Shown here piece after piece: positions 35,953-46,487 of a stretch of DNA of 64,000 nucleotides. The stretch is taken from the NCBI RefSeq assembly GCF_032854445.1, contig NC_088302.1, positions 31,897,979-31,961,978 on the forward strand. The letters are read 5' to 3'. Every line of letters begins with the position of its first letter. The stretch's first letter is position 1. The notes below the pieces were generated by a model that had not been told where the DNA came from, did no database searches, and was given only the letters and a program-made list of their open reading frames with translations. Made by a program: the position numbers and the translations under genes. This DNA is from Liolophura sinensis. Taxonomy: Eukaryota; Mollusca; Polyplacophora; Chitonida; Chitonidae.

Positions 35953-36613
35953 CATTGCTGGTTCAAATCTCCTAAATAACAAAATCTCATGAACACCATC
36001 TACCATTTGCGTTGAGTCGTATACACGCAATAATGTCTAGTCACATTCCCGCACGGAAAATCAATGTGCTTCTTTTATAATATGAGCTTCTAATCCTACA
36101 GAAGTGTTCCTCGAAAACACGATGAAATTCTCTTAAGTTCAGTGAGATAAAGTTCAAAGATCAATTAGAGCAATGTCGGATGCTGCACATGATAGAGCTG
36201 TCCAGCCTAATGAAGTTAGGCTTCAAGTGAAGGAAGCAGTTGGATCGGCTTCTTTGCTGGAGAGATGAGGGTATTGTGTGATGGTGGGACGATGGTGGGG
36301 GCAGAGGAGGGGGGGGGGGGGTTGCGGACCCACGCTATAGTCATCCACTGTACATCTCACACGATCTACTCCCACACTTAATGTGAACAGAGTGGTCATG
36401 CAGTTCAGACATACGTCAGGACATGGTGTCACGTTCTTCAGGTAATTCAAACAGCCACATCATAAACACACTTCTTTGGAATAAAGCTTAATCACGTGTC
36501 CCACGAAAAAATGGTCTCGTCCCATGGGAGCACAAAAAAAAACAACTGCTAATCAAACCGTTTACAAAACAGGGGATACTATATGACATACATGACTCAC
36601 TGCGACACAAACC

Positions 36614-36651
<38 letters not shown>

Positions 36652-38150
36652 GGGATATAATTAGTGATTGGCTAAATCTACCAATTCAGGCTCTCAGTTC
36701 CTCGTACATAGCTAGCCAGCCTCTTTTTCCTGGTCTCCTCTCCCACGCAAACACATCCAATCCAAGGTGTCAATTTGCCACGATCTGGAGAGAACCCCCA
36801 CAGACTGGACTCAATCTGCAACAACAACTGTGGAGGGCTTTTTTTTTTTTAAATGTTACATTTTGCACTATAGGGCCAATGTCCACTGCCTTAGAAATGG
36901 ACAATTCTACAGTTCTAGAGACTACACAAACTGTAGATGTTGTTGTCAAGTGTATAGGCTAACCAGGTGGTCGTAGCCTCTTGTGGTCACTCTCTGGACA
37001 CATAAATAAGGCAGCATGGCAGTTAATAAGCCTTGTCAGAGACAGCTGTATTGATTAATGGCCGGAACTATACCACAGAGTTACATTATTACCACGGTAC
37101 TGACCATGTGGCGACCTGTCCAATCAGGTAAACATCAAAGCTGGAATTGAACATCGGTACCTTCTCTACATATATAGGTAACACATGTATATATATTGTC
37201 AAGATTGGGATATCTGTGATATATGGGTGGCCAGTGCAACACTTTGATGGGCCAAAAACTTCAACAAAACTGGACACTGCCACCCCAACGGACAGCATTT
37301 GATCTCTCTCTCACAATACCTCTTTTTACTTCGTACACTGGCAAGCTAAAAATGTACCGCATTATACAGCAAGAAATATCACCTATCTCCATGATTAATA
37401 TTCAAACACTTCATTCTTATACTAATGCCAGTTAGACATTTAAATCAAGAACAATTGTAATATCTGATGAGATGCAACCAAACCCCCCCCCCCCCCCCAA
37501 AAAATACTAGGATGTCAAAGATTTGTCCAATTGAGCACCTGACATACTAATCAGCTTTAATACAGCTGCTGTCACTGTTGAATTTCAAAGAGCTTTTAAA
37601 CACAGCACGCACAGATGCAGATCTTCATGAAGTATGTTTTTTGTGTAAGCACTTGTTGGTTTCTTTCCCAGTACGATAAAATAAGCAAACAGAAACGATA
37701 ACACAATAAATGCACATGTCAGATTTCATTAATGCTCTCTTAAAAAGGTGCGTCATTCGGTCATATTTTCATGCTGTGCGAGCCTGCCTGTCATTTTCAC
37801 ACAATAATGAAGACATATCATCTTTTAAATAAAGTTGTCAATAAATTGTGACTGTCACTAATTTTTTTTTTTTTTGAAGACCGCTCTAAGGCACACAACC
37901 CCCTCCTCCCTCTTTCAATCATCCATACCCCACCCCCACCAACCATGTTTGTCCCAAACAGCCAATACATGTGATATGTTATGAACATCTTGCTATCTCA
38001 CCACTCATCTTATAATGAATCATCAAAATCTTCTGTTTTAGTGATGTTCCCATCTCCCATCCTAAATGCACAGAGTCACAAGTTACTGTAAACAATTAGG
38101 TGGACAAAAAGTGCATCAGCTAGGACATTTCAAGTCAATGTAATTGTGAC
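35953..38150. other. No supported gene; several simple repeats
   Basis: Holds a G-run near 36309-36320, a (CT)n microsatellite (listed), poly-T near 36838-36850 and 37863-37875, and a C-run near 37484-37498. Openings such as 36223-36450 and 36767-36976 are unrecognised. Confidence 0.4.
36613..36649. repeat. (CT)n microsatellite
   Basis: About 17 uninterrupted CT dinucleotides after CCTC. Confidence 0.95.
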
Positions 38151-38222
38151 GGGGCTAACCAGCTGGGGATTTGAACCAGCGATCTCAAATCCACACTTCT
38201 ACCGCTATACTAAAAGGAAATT
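38151..38222 (-). repeat. tRNA-like sequence (SINE head or tRNA pseudogene)
   Basis: Minus strand contains TTTTAGTATAGCGGTAGAAG (A-box-like) and, about 25 bases on, ATCGCTGGTTCAAATCCCCA (B box), then GCTGGTTAGCC. The spacing suits a tRNA-derived pol III promoter, but acceptor-stem pairing is poor and no CCA or standard tail follows. It is more likely a SINE head or relic than a functional tRNA. Confidence 0.45.
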
Positions 38223-38687
38223 CCCTCCAGCGTGGCGATAGATTGCACTCATACCATGTGACAGGATAGTACATGTAGATGTACATAAGTCACCAGTGAA
38301 CACTGTAATGGATTTTTTAAATTAAATTTAACCTATATATATATATATTTTACCTGTGTTATGATGACATAATATCGAACTTGACATTTTAAACTTGCAG
38401 AATAAAATGCTCCGTTCTCTCCACATGTACATGTATTTGTTCCTAACTCTCATTACACACTGTCAACAGGATAGATGTCAAAAACATCCAAAATTAAAAC
38501 AAATCTTAAGAACACTGATCTTCTTCTGACCACATTTTTCTTCTCTGTTTTGTATTCCCCTCCATAGCAAGATAGAGCAGAATTCAACATCTGTTTTCCA
38601 CAACTAGTGAATTTTGCAATACCTGTGGTTTAATGTCAGATGGTAAAGCTAACAGCCTTACAACAAACATATTCTTGAATCTACCAC

Positions 38688-38753
38688 AGCTGTAACAAAA
38701 CTCTGCATAAGCTGTAACAAAACTCTGCATAAGCTGTAACAAAACTCTGCATA
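38688..38753. repeat. Perfect triplication of a 22-bp unit
   Basis: AGCTGTAACAAAACTCTGCA + TA three times in a row with no mismatch. Confidence 0.97.
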
Positions 38754-39380
38754 ATGATAACAGTTAGTGTTATCAATGTCATCTCCACTTATAACCGATA
38801 ATGCTCACTTATACTGAGTCCAAAGAAATATTCATAGTTTCAGATATATAAGTGAGATTTTACAACATTTCATCTTGTCTTATGTTGATTAATAACATGT
38901 ATACATGGAGCCGAATAGAGTTCACACCTTGAATGACCTCAACATTGGTCAAGGTCATCACTCCATCTGCACAGATTGAAATACCAATGTAATGTCGTTT
39001 TTTTTTTTCTTTTCACATTATCGTTAGTTCAAGAGTCATGACTGTTCCATCAACACCTACTGGTGTCATTCAGTCAGGAGAAATTGGTAGTGCGAGCGGA
39101 GATATATGGGACACCATTTATAAAGAATACATATTGGAACTTAATTCCCACCTGGACAATTGGGTTTTTTTTTTTCCTTACAAGCAGGTGTATATATTAA
39201 ATCCTGCCTGAAATACGACACCAAGGTGATCGCCTTCATAAAAATAGAATACGTTGAATTCACCATTCATCAAAAATAGTAATGAATATATTACTCTAAT
39301 TTAAATTTGAATTTAAAGTGTGATTGAATGATTGTCTTATAATGGTACAGTGAACACATGCAGTAAACTTTGTCCACTCT

Positions 39381-39440
39381 CATTCCTCAACATTTCGCAT
39401 ATGAAAAAACAACTTTTAGAGCAATCACTGCAAACTTTTA
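39381..39440 (+). mobile_element. MITE-like family M, left-end fragment
   Basis: ATTCCTCAACATTTCGCATA, TGAAAAAACAACTTTTAGAG and CAATCACTGCAAAC match the left third of copies A, C and D. A second TIR-like phrase (ACTAATTCTTTAACCTATTC) occurs about 100 bp downstream. Confidence 0.5.
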
Positions 39441-41042
39441 ACTTGTTCTTGATCTGTTTATGAACTGACAACAGCTATGTGAAAATGTGTCATTCATTTT
39501 ATACAGGTAGCAAAAATTACGGATTAAGAGTACACTAATTCTTTAACCTATTCGCACACCTGTCGTGATACGTGTGTGATTGCTGTCACCTAAGAACGGA
39601 TTACAGGGGACTGTTCCCCAAAACAATTTTTGCTTTAAGTCAAAATTAAAAAGCACTTTGCAATGTGTACTTTCGGGAATTGAAAGTTGAAATTTGGATA
39701 CGTTTGTTTTAAGATAACATTAATGAGGTAGACAACATATTAATTTCTAAAGCTCCAAAATAAGCTTTAAGATCATATTTCAAATTTAGCTTTACGACAG
39801 GAATGGAATTGGCCCAAGGAGTTTTAGAATTGGGCTTAAGATTCGTTTAGCAGAGTGAATATCAGAGTGGCATAAGCCTTGGAGTACATGACTGAAATAC
39901 ACAGGGTCAAATTATTTCAATTTGTAAATGAAGAAAAAATCTGATCAGTTGTCCAGAGGCTTGTTCATTGTGGAGGTACATTTACACACTTTTATGACTT
40001 CAAACAATTAAGGGTTGAAGACCTCATTTACTGATACGCACCCTGAGGCATAAGTTGAGGAAAATAAACCTGTTTGTGTTCATTAACAGTTTTATTCCCA
40101 TCAGTAGAACCCACATTTGTTGTTAATGTGAAGCATAATGCTGTAACTTTGTGCAATGATGGAGCTGTGATTAGGTTGTTCGTCATGAATTGTCGGTTTT
40201 TGTTTCCACTTTTGTAACAAACCTCACAAATCTAATTTTTTTTTCTTGTATATCATGTTGCCTTATCCTGATTTAATCTCAGCACAATTTTAAATAAGGT
40301 CACAAAAAAAAAAACCCTGAGGTAAAGTTCATAAATAGTCAGACATTTCAATGAAATTTTATTCTTCAAGTCACCATATTCCATTAACCGTCCACGTGCA
40401 AAACATAACAATCAATGTAGTCAGTATAAAGCAAATAAATCAGGCATTTAATTTTGAACACTTTCAACCATCAGCAATAGCCTTGTTCTAAGGGTGATCC
40501 TTTCTCAATCATGAACTCATCCTTAATTATCTTTGGGGGAAAATGGGAATTAATCTCTGCATGTATAAAAGGGTATTAAATCCTCTTTTTGTAATAATAT
40601 ACAGTTTTTTCATGGTGAAAGCAAGCATATAATGTCTTCTGCCTTGAGCATATAAATGCTGATATTTACCGACAATTCTTAACAGTCATGGACTGATAAC
40701 ATAAACTATGGTTATTACCTTAGAATAAATTGAATTTCTTAATTTTTTAAACATTATTAGAGACAAATTGAAATTTGAAATCAAATTGACAGTATTGGAA
40801 TCTTATAAAGTCTGCCTATAAAAGCACTAAAGCTGGCGAGACAAGCAAGGCTGGACTAATTGTTTTCATATAATGTTTTCAGAATGTTTTGTGAAAAAAA
40901 AACATGTAATGCCTCATTTTATTGTTTAACTTTACGGTTACCTGCACTGTACAAAATCCCCCAACGTTCATTCATACAGAAGTTTAAAACTAGAACCCTT
41001 AATCCATGTACTTGTACTTTAAAAGCCTCTAACCCAAAGACT

Positions 41043-41067
41043 CCTATATATATATATATATATATAT

Positions 41068-41102
<35 letters not shown>
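41043..41102. repeat. Compound microsatellite (TA)n(GATA)n
   Basis: About 13 TA units run directly into eight to nine GATA units. Confidence 0.97.
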
Positions 41103-41285
41103 TGCCAAGTTTACAGTTGATTCTGATGGAGATCTTACTAGTACGCACATATCCATCACGCATCATGTACATTTAGCAATTCATTTACACCAAACTGAGC
41201 AAATTAAGTCTTTCGCTTGCATCCCACATCATTATCGTATATTTCCTCAATTCCTACAATAATATTCACTCTAGTGAAAATGCTA

Positions 41286-41441
41286 CTTTTTTTATTTATT
41301 TATTTATTTGATTCGTGTTGCACATCGTGCTCAAGAATATTTTAATTATACAATGGCAACTAGTATTAGAGTGGAAGGAAAATAGGCAGGGCCCAGCAAA
41401 AAATTGCACACAAGCCTCCACAGGTTGCCGGTAGACCAGGT
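41286..41441 (-). mobile_element. SINE family 1, old diverged copy
   Basis: Minus-strand copy: (TTTA)n tail at left, GATTCGTGTTGCACATCGTG, CTCAAGAATATTTTAATTAT, then GGAAGGAAAATAGGCAGGGC and CCACAGGTTGCCGGTAGACC. Substitutions throughout indicate age. An 8-bp direct repeat AAATGCTA at 41278-41285 and 41442-41449 is the probable TSD. Confidence 0.85.
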
Positions 41442-41449
41442 AAATGCTA

Positions 41450-43287
41450 ATTATTTTGAATGTACATTACATTCACTGAAGTATTAGCATATAGCAATGT
41501 TCAGTAGGGTAAAAAAAAAGTTAGCAACATAGTTCAATGACATTCATTATGCTGCATATATTTCATACAGCAATGCTTAGAAGAAAAATGTCTTAACCTA
41601 GCACGCAGTCAATCCTAATATATATATATATATGCACACACACACGTACGTACATATAGTACCAGAATCACCTTTGATTTGTACTTTGTACACGTACATG
41701 TAATTATTGCATATTTGCTTTAATCTAGCTTTACATACTGATTTTAGACTACTTTTAAGCAAATTCTGATGCATTATTTTAAAATTCACTTCAGCACACC
41801 AACAAAAATAAAATGTATAACTACTCCTATAACTGTAAATTTATATACCCCCCTCCCCCCCCTCAAAAAAAAAACACCTACTAATTTGGACAATTCCACT
41901 CTTATCCCTCCCCTACCAATATAACAACATGCACCACCATCACCACCCACACCACCCACTTTCTTGGGGGGGCTAGTAAACTTAAGTTTAGCTAAAAACT
42001 TGTTTTTGAAACCTCTGCCCTTTAAAGTGTAATTCTATACCTGAACCTAACGAAATATGGGGAATGCCATGGGAAGAGCTATCATTTCTTAATGTCACTA
42101 GAAACTTGTGTTACGAAGACTTACCCGACAGATAAATCTTCTTCACCAGAGTCAGAAGGTCTTGGTGTTGTTGTTGTCTACTGCAGTTTTCCCGACCAGC
42201 CAGTATGGGGAAAAAGGACTTTGTTCTCCTCTTTTTCCGAACATTATCTGACCTGGAGACAATCTGGCCTACAAGAAAACAAGAACAGAGATATGTGTAT
42301 GAACAGTGTGGGATTACCAACACATGGTTTGTCTGGGTTTGTCTCAGTGTGCTGTGTTTATGTCAAACAGAAGGTTTGTTTAACACCGGTTGACAGATAT
42401 AATAAATCACCTGGGATAAAGTGACTGGGCTACACAGAGCTCAGAGACCAAATTACACGTAACAGAAGCGGCCAAAAACACAACCTAAAACACCTTGTTT
42501 GGCAAGTATATATTACAAGATGCCTTCATTAACTTTCCAAACTATGTATCCATCCATCTGTATCCAAGCATAAACAGGTCTTCTGGTTAGAAATTTGTCC
42601 TATTTTAAGCCTGGTCACTTTTCAGCTATTCTAAAAGAGCATTCATGAATTATGAAACTACAACTTCTCGTTATTAACCTTTGTCCAAAAATAAAAGGAG
42701 CTCCTTTTCTTCATTAGTACCTGCTCCACATTGCTACAAACGGCATTTCAAAACATCACTGCATGGTACGGTTGCACTCCTTCCTAACCACTTTGGTGTT
42801 ACATGCCACTATAACAACCTCATTAGTCATATACATCATTCCCTCATTCCAACAGCATAGCTGTCACAGTTAGTTCCAGTTTCATCCCCCCCCCCCTCCC
42901 CCAATGAACTTGGTACTATGCCCTGGGAGTAAACAGTAGCCAGGATGTGAGGTTAGGTATGTGCCAGGGTATCAGATAACGACAGCTAGGGCTCTGAGAG
43001 CTTTATAGCTTCTTAACACTGATACCGAATACATGCAACAAGTATGTACCATGTACGTCACAACTTTAAGTGGTTGCTCTGGACAAAAACCTGCAATACT
43101 CCATTAGTCCTAGCTTTCTATATTTTTATTTTTGATAAGGCATTTTATACTATCTTTTTTCTCTTCAGATTTGTCAAAACATGGTAATGAAGATGAATGA
43201 AACGTGGTAATGAAGATGAATCAAGATGAATGAAGATACATATATATATAGTTAAAGACATAGAGAAAGATCCCCTGCCGAGGAGAA
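41450..43287. other. No supported gene
   Basis: C-runs near 41851-41864 and 42888-42900, and a short TA microsatellite near 41620. Openings at 42092-42424 (both strands) are unrecognised. Close to the right edge, a 'GGTAATGAAGATGAAT' phrase is duplicated (43182-43235). Confidence 0.4.
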
Positions 43288-43584
43288 TATACATAGGAAA
43301 AAAAATAATAAAACGTCTTCTCAACTTTCTACATTCTGTTATATTCTAACTGCAGTTTCAAACTTCATGTTATTTTCAAGGGATATGAATATGAATGTCC
43401 ACAGAGGTCTTTATATAGGATACATGTTACCAGTAACTAAGGAACATGTTACGCACGTGTCAAAACAGACAGTAGTTTAGTTACATGGCATAATACATGG
43501 ATAAATTGTTGCTGGGAACAAGGTCGTACATGTATAAAGTTGTTAAGTAGCGAAAAATATATTAATCAGTACCTGAGAGTGTCT

Positions 43585-43645
43585 ATCCGCAGAGCGACTA
43601 GTGACGATGCGTCTTTATTAGCATCGAACGGATGACCCTGCGGAT
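43585..43645 (+). ncRNA. Nested hairpin, hammerhead-like (5' inverted copy)
   Basis: Same structure as at 46083-46143 in opposite orientation: CCGCAGAG (43587-43594) with CCCTGCGG (43636-43643, one mismatch), and the inner stem CGATG/CATCG. Loop sequences CGACTAGTGA and AACGGATGA are identical to the other copy, so these are the element's own sequence rather than private mutations. Confidence 0.4.
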
Positions 43646-43767
43646 AATCTGTGACATAATATTTGTACATATACAATGAGTAATACATACAATGAGTAAA
43701 AAATGAAAAATTAATCAACATAAATTATGCAAGCACTTGGTACATCATCATATTATGAGATACAATG

Positions 43768-44011
43768 TTAGGGCCGATGACTACCATTGAGACATGGGTT
43801 GTATTTATTTCTGAAGAAAGTTGCTTTTACATCTAAGGTGGCTTGATTTCCATCTAATACTTTATAAAATGTAAAGACTTTATACGAGGGGGTCGATGAC
43901 AATGCGCATGAGTGTATGTGCTTACTGATTGGAAGATGACAAAATTCTTCGTTGTTGATATGTTGTTGATGCAGCGTCAGTCTGGAGCAGAGATCTGAGG
44001 TCTGGCCAATA
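43768..44011 (-). pseudogene. Inverted partial copy of the GIY-YIG endonuclease
   Basis: Minus strand reads IGQTSDLCSRLTLHQQHIN, EEFCHLPISKHIHSC, YKVFTFYKVLDGN, VKATFFRNKYNPCLNGS, parallel to the 3' copy at 45675-45959. It begins inside the YIG motif, so the first half of the domain is absent. The Glu that is part of the nuclease active site in the family (VKETFF in the 3' copy) is Ala here. Non-functional. Confidence 0.88.
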
Positions 44012-44070
44012 GTCAAACTTCTATCTATTGGATTGAAGTCAGAAGTCAGCTCTGGATAAATCTTACATCA

Positions 44071-45470
44071 AATCCTAACATTATTATAAAAGAAGCAGAC
44101 AAAGGGAAAGTTGTCGTTGTTATGGATAAGTTCTTTTATAAAACAAAACTTATGGAATTGCTTGAGGACAAGCAGAAGTAGGTAGCAACCCAGGTAGTGA
44201 AATACTCAGTGAACTTCGGAAATTGATATGTAAACATGAACGAGACCTTACTAAAAATGAATGCGAGTATCTAACCAAATCTGAATCTAAAACCAGCAAT
44301 TTCTATGGTCTTCCTAAAGTACATAAATCAAAACAGATTACCATGGCTACTGAAGACGAGAAATGAGAGTTCATTACACCGCGCTGTCCTTCCGATTTGA
44401 AATTTAGACCAACTATAGCTGGTCCTTGCTCTCCTACACAAAAGCTTAGCCATATAGTTGACATTTTACTTAGGCCATTTATTGGTCATGTAAAAAGTAA
44501 CGTCAGAGATGATATCTTCCTAAATAAGCTACCGCAGGATGTAGACCATGATGTCCAAATGGCCACTTTTGATGTGAACAGTTTATATAGCAACATTCCG
44601 CACGAGCTGGGAATAGAAGCAATACAATATTGGTTAAATCAACATCCCCAATCACTGGACAAACGCTGCAAAAACGAATTTCTAACAGATTGTATAAAAT
44701 CTTTCTTAAACGATAACTCATTCTGTTTTAACAATTGTCATTATGTACAAATTCTTGGGACAGCAATGGGAACAAAGACGGCCCTGGTTTATGCAACATT
44801 AGTAATGGGCTATTTAGAAATATCTCTTTACAAAAAAATAGAAACCAATTTTGGACATGATTTTGAGGCAGAATTTAAAAGCCAGTGGAAAAGATACCTG
44901 GTTGATAGTTTTATTTTCTGGCCAAAGGAAGCTGGGCAGATTGATCTTCTCTTTGATAGCCTCAATAACCTTCATCCCCAAATATCATTCACAATGGAAG
45001 TAAATTCTAAGTCAATACCCTGTTTAGACATACTTGTCTTGAAAGAGGGGACTTCTATATCAACTGATATTTATCAAAAACCCACGGACACACAACTCCA
45101 TCTTCATTTTAGTTCGAATCATGGGCATCATACTCGAGAAAATATCCCATGTTTCCTTGCCAGAAGAATCTGTACAATAGTAAACGTAAAATCGAAACAA
45201 AATGAGAGATTAATAGAGCTTAAATCATGTCTACGCAACAGGGGTTATACGGAAGGATTAATTGACAAAGGAATTAGGACCGCTCGGATTCGTTCATTGA
45301 CTGAACTGAGGGAACCCTCACAGAATAAACCTGATGAGAAGGTAATTCCATTTGTTTCGACACATAATCCCAATAATAGCAACATCTTCCCAATCATCGT
45401 GAATACCTTACCAATTCTAAAAAACAGTGACAGGATGAAAAATATTCTAGCCAAATCTAAGGTCAATTAA
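44071..45470 (+). pseudogene. Penelope-like reverse transcriptase, inactivated
   Basis: N-terminal part from 44071 reads NPNIIIKEADKGKVVVVMDK (family: IKEADKGSAVVV) and ends at TAG 44179-44181. A frameshift then leads to ELRKLICKHERDLTK and NFYGLPKVHKSK (family motif YGLPKVHK), interrupted by TGA at 44364-44366. The frame then stays open to TAA at 45468. Counting residues from 44397 (a TTG, not a true start): motif A TFDVNSLYSNIP with Asp59, motif B GTAMGTK at 121-127, motif C RYLVDS at 166-171, SIPCLDILV at 206-214, TDIYQKPTDT at 223-232, and ARRICTIV. Motif C should be YLDD. The first Asp is Val169 (GTT, 44901-44903), which would abolish polymerase activity even without the stop codons. Confidence 0.95.
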
Positions 45471-45674
45471 TAGCAAACGACAGACTCCAAGCCTCAAAAA
45501 AATGTTAACTGGTGCTCACTTTTCAGAAAAATCTGTGATTCCATCGGTTTCTAAATGCAATAAACCCAGATGTGGAGCATGCATACACATATTATAAGGA
45601 TCAAGCTTTGAATTTGAGAAAGAAGATTTTTTTCTTTAATGTAAAATTTGACATGTGCTGCACTGTAAAAAAAA
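45471..45674 (+). pseudogene. RT-endonuclease linker with Cys motif
   Basis: In a frame one base off the RT frame it reads CNKPRCGACIHI (from 45556) and then hits TAA. Penelope-like endonucleases usually have a C-x-P-x-C-x-x-C linker ahead of GIY-YIG, which this matches. Frameshifts on both sides (one at an A8 run, 45667-45674) separate it from its neighbours. Confidence 0.75.
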
Positions 45675-45959
45675 GTTGTATATGCACTTGTTTGCATGGG
45701 GTGTGGAAAACAATATATTGGCCAGACCTCAGATCTCCGCTCCAGATTGACGCTGCATCGACAACATATCAACAGCGAAGAATTTTGTCATCTTCCAATC
45801 AGTATACACATACGCTCATGCACATTGTCATCGACTCCCTCGTATAAAGTCTTTCCATTTTATAAAGTATTAGATGGAAATCAAGCCACCTTAGATGTAA
45901 AAGAAACTTTCTTCAGAAATAAATACAACCCATGTCTCAATGGTAGTCATCGGCCCTAA
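45675..45959 (+). pseudogene. GIY-YIG endonuclease domain of the Penelope-like element
   Basis: Frame opens just after an A8 run and reads VVYALVCMGCGKQYIGQTS, DLRSRLTLHRQHIN, EEFCHLPISIHIRSC, YKVFPFYKVLDGN, VKETFFRNKYNPCLNGS and stops at 45957-45959. The GIY-like (VYALV) and YIG motifs, the following Arg, and the Glu of KETFF are all present. The domain itself looks intact while its connection to the RT is broken. In active elements it nicks target DNA to prime reverse transcription. Confidence 0.9.
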
Positions 45960-46082
45960 CATTGTATCTCATAATATGATGATGTACCATGTGCTTGCAT
46001 AATTTATGTTGATTTAATTTTTCATTTTTTACTCAATGTATATATCATTCATTGTATATGTACAAATATTATGTCACAGATT

Positions 46083-46143
46083 ATCCGCAGGGTCATCCGT
46101 TCGATGCTAATAAAGACACATCGTCACTAGTCGCCCTGCGGGT
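46083..46143 (-). ncRNA. Nested hairpin, hammerhead-like (3' copy)
   Basis: Outer stem CCGCAGGG (46085-46092) pairs with CCCTGCGG (46134-46141) and extends by two pairs, one of them G-T. Inner stem CGATG (46102-46106) pairs with CATCG (46119-46123). On the minus strand the internal loops read CGACTAGTGA and (G)AACGGATGA, comparable in position to the CUGANGA and GAAA core of a hammerhead but not matching it exactly. Penelope-like elements are known to carry hammerhead ribozymes in their terminal repeats, hence the suggestion. Confidence 0.4.
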
Positions 46144-46446
46144 GGACACTCTCAGGTACTGATTTTTCTATTGTTCGCTACTTAACAGCTTTATACATGT
46201 ACGACCTTGTTCCCAGCAACAATTCATCCATGTATTATGCCATGTAACTAAACCACTGCCTGTTTTGACATGTAGGCCTACGTAACATGTTCCTTAGTTA
46301 CTGATAACACATATCCTATATAAAGACCTCTGTGGACATTCATATTCATATCCCTTGAAAATAACATGAAGTTTGAAACTGCCGTTGGAATATAACAGAA
46401 TGTAGAAAGTTAAGAAGGCGTTTTATTATTTTTTTTCCTATTTATA

Positions 46447-46487
46447 CATATACATACATTCATACATACATACATACATACACACAG
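46447..46487. repeat. (CATA)n microsatellite at the Penelope-like element end
   Basis: About nine CATA/CATT units directly beyond the right terminal copy. It may be the insertion target or a tail-derived repeat. Confidence 0.85.

Larger units (their letters stand above)
38223..41277. other. No supported gene; small repeats
   Basis: Contains a 22-bp unit repeated three times (38688-38753), a MITE family M fragment (39381-39440), and a (TA)n(GATA)n tract (41043-41102). Otherwise AT-rich and unrecognised. Confidence 0.4.
43288..46442 (+). mobile_element. Penelope-like element, degraded, with inverted terminal copies
   Basis: Layout from left: an inverted copy of the element's 3' end (43288-44011, containing minus-strand endonuclease remains); about 60 bp of junction; the RT-bearing region (44071-45470); a linker with a Cys motif; the GIY-YIG region (45675-45959); and a 3' untranslated part to 46442. 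Left and right terminal copies are about 725 bp each, in opposite orientation. They agree closely, for example AAAATAATAAAACG at 43300 against CGTTTTATTATTTT at 46421. Penelope-like elements are known for complex terminal arrangements of this sort. Coding parts carry frameshifts and stops, so the copy is dead. A (CATA)n tract abuts the right end. No TSD found. Confidence 0.93.

Noticed and set aside
44503-44721. Minus-strand ORF inside the RT region
   Set aside because: Shadow of the plus-strand Penelope-like RT. Same for the minus frames at 45245-45466 and 45551-45772.
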